NCBI GenBank assembly: GCA_937974465.1
Contig: CALJWY010000141.1
Location: 1-8,353 of the forward strand
Reading direction: 5' to 3'
DNA length: 8,353 nt
Source of the DNA: an uncultured Lysobacterales bacterium
GTDB taxonomy: Bacteria; Pseudomonadota; Gammaproteobacteria; Xanthomonadales; SZUA-36
A program made the position numbers and the translations under genes. Position 1 is the stretch's first letter; every line of letters begins with the position of its first letter. Below the pieces are notes generated by a model, which was given only the letters and a program-made list of their open reading frames with translations, ran no database searches and was not told where the DNA came from. This document shows positions 5,144-8,353 of the stretch, piece by piece.

Positions 5144-7237
5144 TCAGTCGTCTTTACCAACCTCTTTCATAGACAGGCGTACACGGCCCTGTTTGTCCAC
5201 TTCGAGAACCTTGACCTTGACGATCTCGCCTTCTTTGACCACGTCGGTCACATTCTCAACACGCTCGTCAGAGAGCTGTGAGATGTGTACCAGGCCGTCA
5301 CGGCCGGGTGTCAGTGAGACAAAGGCGCCGAAGTTCATGATCTTGATGACCTTGCCTTCGAAGATCTGTCCTGGCTCGATATCAGCGGTGATCTGCTCGA
5401 TACGCTTACGGGCGTCGTCACCAGCTTCCTTGTTAACAGAACCAATGGTGATGGTGCCGTCATCGGCGATATCGATGGTTGCACCAGTCTCTTCGGTGAT
5501 GCTGCGGATGGTCACACCACCCTTACCAATCACGTCACGGATCTTGTCAGGATGAATCTTGATCGTAACCAGGCGTGGTGCAAACTCGGACATTTCGCCA
5601 CGTGGCTCGCTGATGACCTTGTTCATTTCACCAAGGATGAAATTACGGCCTTCGTGCGCCTGTGACAGTGCGATGCGCATGATTTCTTCATTGATACCTT
5701 CGATCTTGATATCCATCTGCAAAGCAGTGATACCGTCAGCCGTACCGGCAACCTTGAAGTCCATGTCACCCAGGTGATCTTCATCACCGAGAATGTCACT
5801 CAATACTGCGAAACGATCGCCTTCCTTGATCAGACCCATGGCGATACCGGCCACTGGTGCCTTGACAGGAACGCCAGCGTCCATCAGTGCCAGGGATGTA
5901 CCACAAACGGAAGCCATTGAGCTGGAGCCGTTGGATTCGGTAATCTCTGAAACCACACGAATCACGTAGGGGAAATCTTCGATACCCGGCAATACAGCTG
6001 TCACACCGCGACGTGCCAGCCAACCGTGGCCAATCTCACGACGCTTCGGCCCGCCGGCAAAACCGGTTTCGCCAACGCAGAACAGCGGGAAGTTGTAGTG
6101 CAGCATGAAGGGGTCTTTGTATTCGCCATTCACGGCGTCAATCATCTGTGCATCACGGGTGGTGCCGAGCGTTGTTGTCACAATGGCCTGGGTTTCACCA
6201 CGGGTGAACAAGGCCGAGCCATGGGTGCGAGGCAGAATTCCGGGCTTGACGGTGATCGGACGCACGGTGGTGACATCACGGCCATCAATACGCGGATTAC
6301 CGGACAAAATGTGGTCACGAACCAGGAACTTCTCCAGTTTGTAAAAAGCGCCGCCAACGTCAGCAGCACTTGGAGCATTCTCGTCTTCCTCGTTACACAG
6401 GGCTTCAATAGCGGCATTTTTTACTTCGGCAACCGCAGCCTGGCGGTCCATTTTGTCGGCAATGGCATAGGCGGCAACAAGACCGTCTTTGGCGGCCGCT
6501 TCAACACTGGCCTTGAGGGCCTCATCTTCAGGCTGTGCTTCCCAATCCCAGGATGTAACACCGGCTTCTGCAACCAATTCATTGATGGCAGTCACAACCG
6601 CTTTCATGGCATCGTGGCCAAAGGTTACAGCACCCAGCATTATCTCTTCAGATAAAAGATCTGCTTCGGACTCAACCATCAGAACGGCTTTCTCGGTACC
6701 GGCAACCACCAGGTTCAGCTTGGATTCTTCAAGCTGTGAAGTGGTCGGGTTCAACACATATTCGCCATTGATATAACCTACCTTTGATGCGCCGATCGGG
6801 CCACTGAACGGCATACCCGACAGCGCCAGCGCTGCAGAAGTACCAATCAGGGCTGGGATATCGCCATCGATATCCGGGTTGGAAGAGATCAGGTTGGCTG
6901 TAACCTGTACTTCGTTAAGAAAGCCCTTTGGAAATAATGGGCGGATCGGGCGGTCAATCAGACGACACGTCAGGGTTTCTTTCTCAGTGGGGCGTCCTTC
7001 GCGTTTGAAGAATCCACCCGGGATACGCCCTGCGGCATAGAATTTTTCCTGGTAATTAACTGTCAACGGAAAGAACGACTGGCCGGGCTTGGCCTCTTTC
7101 CTACCTACAACAGCAACCATAACCACGGTGTCGGCCATGTTGACCATGACGGTGGCGCTTGCCTGGCGGGCAATTTCGCCGGTCTCGATAGTGACTGTAT
7201 GTTCACCAAATTGAAATGACTTTGTCAGTTTTTGCAC
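5144..7237 (-). CDS. pnp: Polyribonucleotide nucleotidyltransferase (PNPase)
   Basis: This 697-residue protein is of full normal length. PNPase degrades RNA 3' to 5' by phosphorolysis as a trimeric ring and is the core exonuclease of the degradosome in many bacteria. Visible domains are the first RNase PH-like domain (~1-210, with YAAGRIPGGFFKREGRP at 67-83), an alpha-helical linker (~211-305), the catalytic second RNase PH-like domain (~310-545, with phosphate-binding SSS 438-440 in ESNGSSSMAS and catalytic D487 and D493 in GDEDHLGDMDF), a KH domain with VIGKGG (569-574) and a C-terminal S1 domain (~621-692, FGAFVSL and GLVHISQL). The GTG start has AGGA seven nucleotides upstream and gives the family's usual N terminus. 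It follows rpsO as in most gammaproteobacteria and ends at a strong terminator. One oddity is Trp406 in EIGHGWLARRG, where E. coli PNPase has Arg. Confidence 0.98.
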   Translation of the reverse strand: MQKLTKSFQFGEHTVTIETGEIARQASATVMVNMADTVVMVAVVGRKEAKPGQSFFPLTVNYQEKFYAAGRIPGGFFKREGRPTEKETLTCRLIDRPIRPLFPKGFLNEVQVTANLISSNPDIDGDIPALIGTSAALALSGMPFSGPIGASKVGYINGEYVLNPTTSQLEESKLNLVVAGTEKAVLMVESEADLLSEEIMLGAVTFGHDAMKAVVTAINELVAEAGVTSWDWEAQPEDEALKASVEAAAKDGLVAAYAIADKMDRQAAVAEVKNAAIEALCNEEDENAPSAADVGGAFYKLEKFLVRDHILSGNPRIDGRDVTTVRPITVKPGILPRTHGSALFTRGETQAIVTTTLGTTRDAQMIDAVNGEYKDPFMLHYNFPLFCVGETGFAGGPKRREIGHGWLARRGVTAVLPGIEDFPYVIRVVSEITESNGSSSMASVCGTSLALMDAGVPVKAPVAGIAMGLIKEGDRFAVLSDILGDEDHLGDMDFKVAGTADGITALQMDIKIEGINEEIMRIALSQAHEGRNFILGEMNKVISEPRGEMSEFAPRLVTIKIHPDKIRDVIGKGGVTIRSITEETGATIDIADDGTITIGSVNKEAGDDARKRIEQITADIEPGQIFEGKVIKIMNFGAFVSLTPGRDGLVHISQLSDERVENVTDVVKEGEIVKVKVLEVDKQGRVRLSMKEVGKDD

Positions 7238-7258
7238 TTTAGTTTCCTACTTTATGTG

Positions 7259-7342
7259 AAGGACCACCTGGCCCTTTTACGCCTGCTTTCAGGCAATACT
7301 TTCAAATACGGTCAAGCTCTGCCGGAATACTGATTTCGGCAG
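7259..7342 (-). promoter_or_regulatory. Leader hairpins between rpsO and pnp
   Basis: Three stems occur in the 134-nt rpsO-pnp gap on the minus-strand transcript. They are CTGCCG/CGGCAG (7319-7324 with 7337-7342), GCCTG/CAGGC (7281-7285 with 7290-7294) and a 7-bp stem with one G-U pair (7259-7265 with 7270-7276). None is followed by a T run, so they do not look like full terminators. In E. coli the pnp leader folds into a hairpin cleaved by RNase III, after which PNPase represses its own mRNA. The position here is equivalent, so the same role is a reasonable inference. Confidence 0.5.
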
Positions 7343-7371
7343 GTTCTGACCATTTGTAATGGACAAAAAGA

Positions 7372-7641
7372 TTAACGACGCAAACCAAGACGTTCGATCA
7401 GGCCACGATAGCGCTGGATATCTTTCTTCTTCAGATAATCCAACAGGCTGCGACGCTGATTGACCAGGCGCAATAAACCGCGACGTGAATGGTGGTCATG
7501 TTTGTGTAATTTAAAGTGATTGGTGAGGTGTTGAATCCGTGAGGTCAGCAATGCGACCTGGACTTCTGGCGATCCGGTATCATTTTCCGAACGCTTAAAC
7601 TCGCTTACAACTTTACTTTTTGATTCTGCATTTATAGACAT
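7372..7641 (-). CDS. rpsO: 30S ribosomal protein S15
   Basis: The 89-residue protein matches the usual S15 length exactly. S15 binds 16S rRNA at the central-domain junction early in 30S assembly. Family landmarks are ENDTGSPEVQVALLTSRI (19-36), HDHHSRRGLLRLVNQRR (48-64) and the ending LGLRR. The ATG at 7639-7641 is chosen over an upstream TTG in the same frame because it gives the family N terminus (MSINAESK) and has GGAG eight nucleotides upstream. It lies between truB and pnp, the standard gammaproteobacterial order, but the truB-rpsO gap is 541 bp because of inserted repeats. In E. coli, S15 represses its own translation through a leader RNA fold. The leader here also contains a stable hairpin. 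Confidence 0.97.
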   Translation of the reverse strand: MSINAESKSKVVSEFKRSENDTGSPEVQVALLTSRIQHLTNHFKLHKHDHHSRRGLLRLVNQRRSLLDYLKKKDIQRYRGLIERLGLRR

Positions 7642-7711
7642 GGTTCCATCTCCATGAATAGAGCCCCATGATTTCCGCAAACAACCATTGCATGATTACG
7701 ATGGCATCTGG

Positions 7712-7737
7712 CGAAAACCGGTAGCCCCGGGTTTTCG
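7712..7737 (-). promoter_or_regulatory. rpsO: Hairpin in the rpsO 5' leader
   Basis: CGAAAACC (7712-7719) and GGTTTTCG (7730-7737) form a perfect 8-bp stem, with a further GG/CC pairing possible after a small bulge. No T run follows on the minus strand, so it is not an intrinsic terminator of truB. It would be at the very 5' end of an mRNA started from the predicted promoter just upstream. A role in S15 autoregulation or mRNA stability is inferred from position only. Confidence 0.45.
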
Positions 7738-7747
7738 TTAGCCGCCC

Positions 7748-7777
7748 ATTTTAACTGCTAATACCTGTTGCAGACAA
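7748..7777 (-). promoter_or_regulatory. Candidate sigma-70 promoter of rpsO-pnp
   Basis: On the minus strand, TTGTCT (complement of 7772-7777) and TAAAAT (complement of 7748-7753) are separated by 18 bp, matching the consensus at 4 of 6 and 5 of 6 positions. Transcription would start near 7740, leaving a leader of about 100 nt before the rpsO ATG. A separate rpsO promoter in this gap is known in E. coli and would be needed here because repeats separate the gene from truB. Confidence 0.45.
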
Positions 7778-7858
7778 GTATTACCACGGAGAAGAGAAAG
7801 ATTGTGGACGCTGATCCGGCAATGCCATTACGCCAAACCAACATCATCACAAACAATT

Positions 7859-7896
7859 GCCACCGTGATCCCCGCCTGCGCGGGGATGACGGTGCC
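7859..7896. repeat. Inverted fragment of the foldable repeat (left-arm hairpin)
   Basis: ATCCCCGC (7868-7875) and GCGGGGAT (7880-7887) form a perfect hairpin with loop CTGC. Copies A and B have the same stem with loop GCAG, so this is that arm in the opposite orientation. Flanking bases extend the palindrome to about 17 bp per side with two mismatches. It sits directly against the first unit of the tandem array. Confidence 0.75.
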
Positions 7897-7990
7897 AGGG
7901 GTTAGTTCCGCATTTCCGGGATGACGGTGCCAGGGGTTAGTTCCGCATTTACGGGGCGACGGTGCCAGGGGTTAGTTCCACATTTACGTC
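7886..7990. repeat. Three tandem 35-bp repeat units
   Basis: Units at 7886-7920, 7921-7955 and 7956-7990 follow each other without spacers. All share the block GACGGTGCCAGGGGTTAGTT, then TCCGCATTT or TCCACATTT, and differ at only a few positions. The unit joins the right end of the foldable repeat (7909-7932 is identical to 8086-8109, 24 nt) to an 11-nt linker. The last unit runs directly into the left end of copy B. Confidence 0.9.
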
Positions 7991-8102
7991 ATCCCCGCGC
8001 AGGCGGGGATCTCCATAGCCTCGTGCTGAAGTAAAAATGCACAATCAAACGCTACGGTAGCGCACGGAGATCCCGGACAATGCTTCGCATTTCCGGGATG
8101 AC
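7988..8102. repeat. Foldable dispersed repeat, copy B
   Basis: This is the second full copy, from GTCATCCC (7988-7995) to GGGATGAC (8095-8102), in the same orientation as copy A. It has the same architecture: a left hairpin (ATCCCCGC 7991-7998 with GCGGGGAT 8003-8010), an inner pairing (GATCTCC 8008-8014 with GGAGATC 8066-8072), a middle stem CGCTA/TAGCG (8050-8054 with 8058-8062) and a right hairpin (AATGC 8079-8083 with GCATT 8087-8091 inside TCCCGGA/TCCGGGA). Several differences from copy A keep the base pairs. It lies in the truB-rpsO gap. Confidence 0.85.
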
Positions 8103-8182
8103 GGTGCCAATGTAGGTGCGGCCGGTCGCGAATCTGTCGGGGTGGTGCGGTACCTGAATTATTTGCCGCGGGGGCGCGCCTT

Positions 8183-8353
8183 CTAAAGGTTGAAGACCTT
8201 TGCCGGGCGCAGTATTCCGTCAACTTGCAAATTTGCCAGGCCCAATATGCTGCCTTGCGCAGCATAGACCCGGACCTTTCCGGCATGTAAGCCATCCCCT
8301 GAGAAAGGAAAATGGTTCCCATGCATGAACTTGCCTTGCTGCTCCGGGTTCAG
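8183..8353 (-). CDS. truB: tRNA pseudouridine(55) synthase TruB, C-terminal 56 residues
   Basis: This minus-strand frame enters from the right edge and ends at TAG (8183-8185), giving 56 residues. It holds QQGKFMHGNHF, then GDGLHAGKVRVYAAQGSILGLANLQVDGILRPAKVFNL. The pattern 'F..G......G..VRVY...G..LGL......G.L.P.K.F' matches the C-terminal domain of TruB, which isomerises U55 in the tRNA T-loop. The catalytic Asp is outside the window. Position supports the call: truB immediately precedes rpsO in the nusA-infB-rbfA-truB-rpsO-pnp cluster. The truB stop is 541 bp from the rpsO start, and no clear terminator follows it. Confidence 0.88.
   Translation of the reverse strand: MNPEQQGKFMHGNHFPFSGDGLHAGKVRVYAAQGSILGLANLQVDGILRPAKVFNL

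Noticed and set aside
4870..5281. Open frames on both strands over copy A of the repeat
   Set aside because: They translate the repeat and pnp antisense sequence. The stretch also holds the pnp terminator, so coding is unlikely.
6026..6655. A 209-codon plus-strand frame opposite pnp
   Set aside because: It is antisense to a highly conserved pnp coding region and has no recognisable domain or start signal.
7642..7680. Upstream TTG start for rpsO
   Set aside because: It would add 13 residues not found in S15. The ATG at 7639-7641 has a good Shine-Dalgarno and gives the exact family length.
7712..7737. Intrinsic terminator for truB
   Set aside because: The stem is good but no T run follows on the minus strand, and it lies downstream of a plausible rpsO promoter.
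7886..7990. CRISPR array
   Set aside because: The three 35-bp units abut with no spacers and derive from a neighbouring dispersed repeat. No cas genes are present.
4935..8102. Composite transposon bounded by the two repeat copies
   Set aside because: The copies are in direct orientation around rpsO-pnp, which is in its ordinary housekeeping position. There is no transposase or sign of transfer.
7984..8322. A 112-codon open frame on the minus strand across the repeats
   Set aside because: It reads through copy B, gives the repeat-derived 'PACAGMT'-type peptide and overlaps truB in another frame. It has no protein-like character.

Overview
This window looks like chromosomal DNA from a gammaproteobacterium of roughly balanced base composition. 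The main evidence is the 3' part of the conserved truB-rpsO-pnp translation/RNA-decay cluster on the minus strand, next to a small lipopolysaccharide (LPS) inner-core locus that includes a Kdo-kinase-like gene. The genus cannot be named from sequence alone.

Layout, left to right. (1) 1-890, minus strand: a Kdo kinase (kdkA-type) gene overlaps by 8 nt the start of a GNAT-like acetyltransferase gene that runs off the left edge. (2) 1061-2101, plus strand: a family-9 glycosyltransferase (heptosyltransferase-like), divergent from kdkA. (3) 2092-4841, minus strand: an isoprenylcysteine-methyltransferase-like membrane enzyme, a divergent YidC/Oxa1 paralogue with a signal peptide, and a DUF6165 protein whose stop codon overlaps the 3' end of the glycosyltransferase. 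An 84-bp inverted repeat with GGGGTCAGAGT ends lies between the YidC-like and DUF6165 genes and encodes the last residues and stop codon of the YidC-like protein. (4) 4842-5143: an intergenic stretch with a dyad, one copy of a ~117-bp foldable repeat and the strong terminator of pnp. (5) 5144-7641, minus strand: rpsO followed by pnp, with leader hairpins between them. (6) 7642-8182: an unusually long truB-rpsO gap holding a candidate rpsO promoter, a leader hairpin, an inverted arm fragment, three tandem 35-bp units and a second full copy (~115 bp) of the repeat. (7) 8183-8353: the C-terminal end of truB.

How the genes fit together: KdkA, the GT9 enzyme and probably DUF6165 point to LPS inner-core assembly at the inner membrane. 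The YidC-like protein and the membrane methyltransferase are envelope proteins whose link to this locus is only inferred. rpsO and pnp are the expected ribosomal S15 and polynucleotide phosphorylase pair. The most unusual features are the two structured repeat copies that differ by compensatory changes, the tandem array made from the end of that repeat, the YidC paralogue lacking the usual groove arginine, and the palindromic element that rewrote its C terminus.
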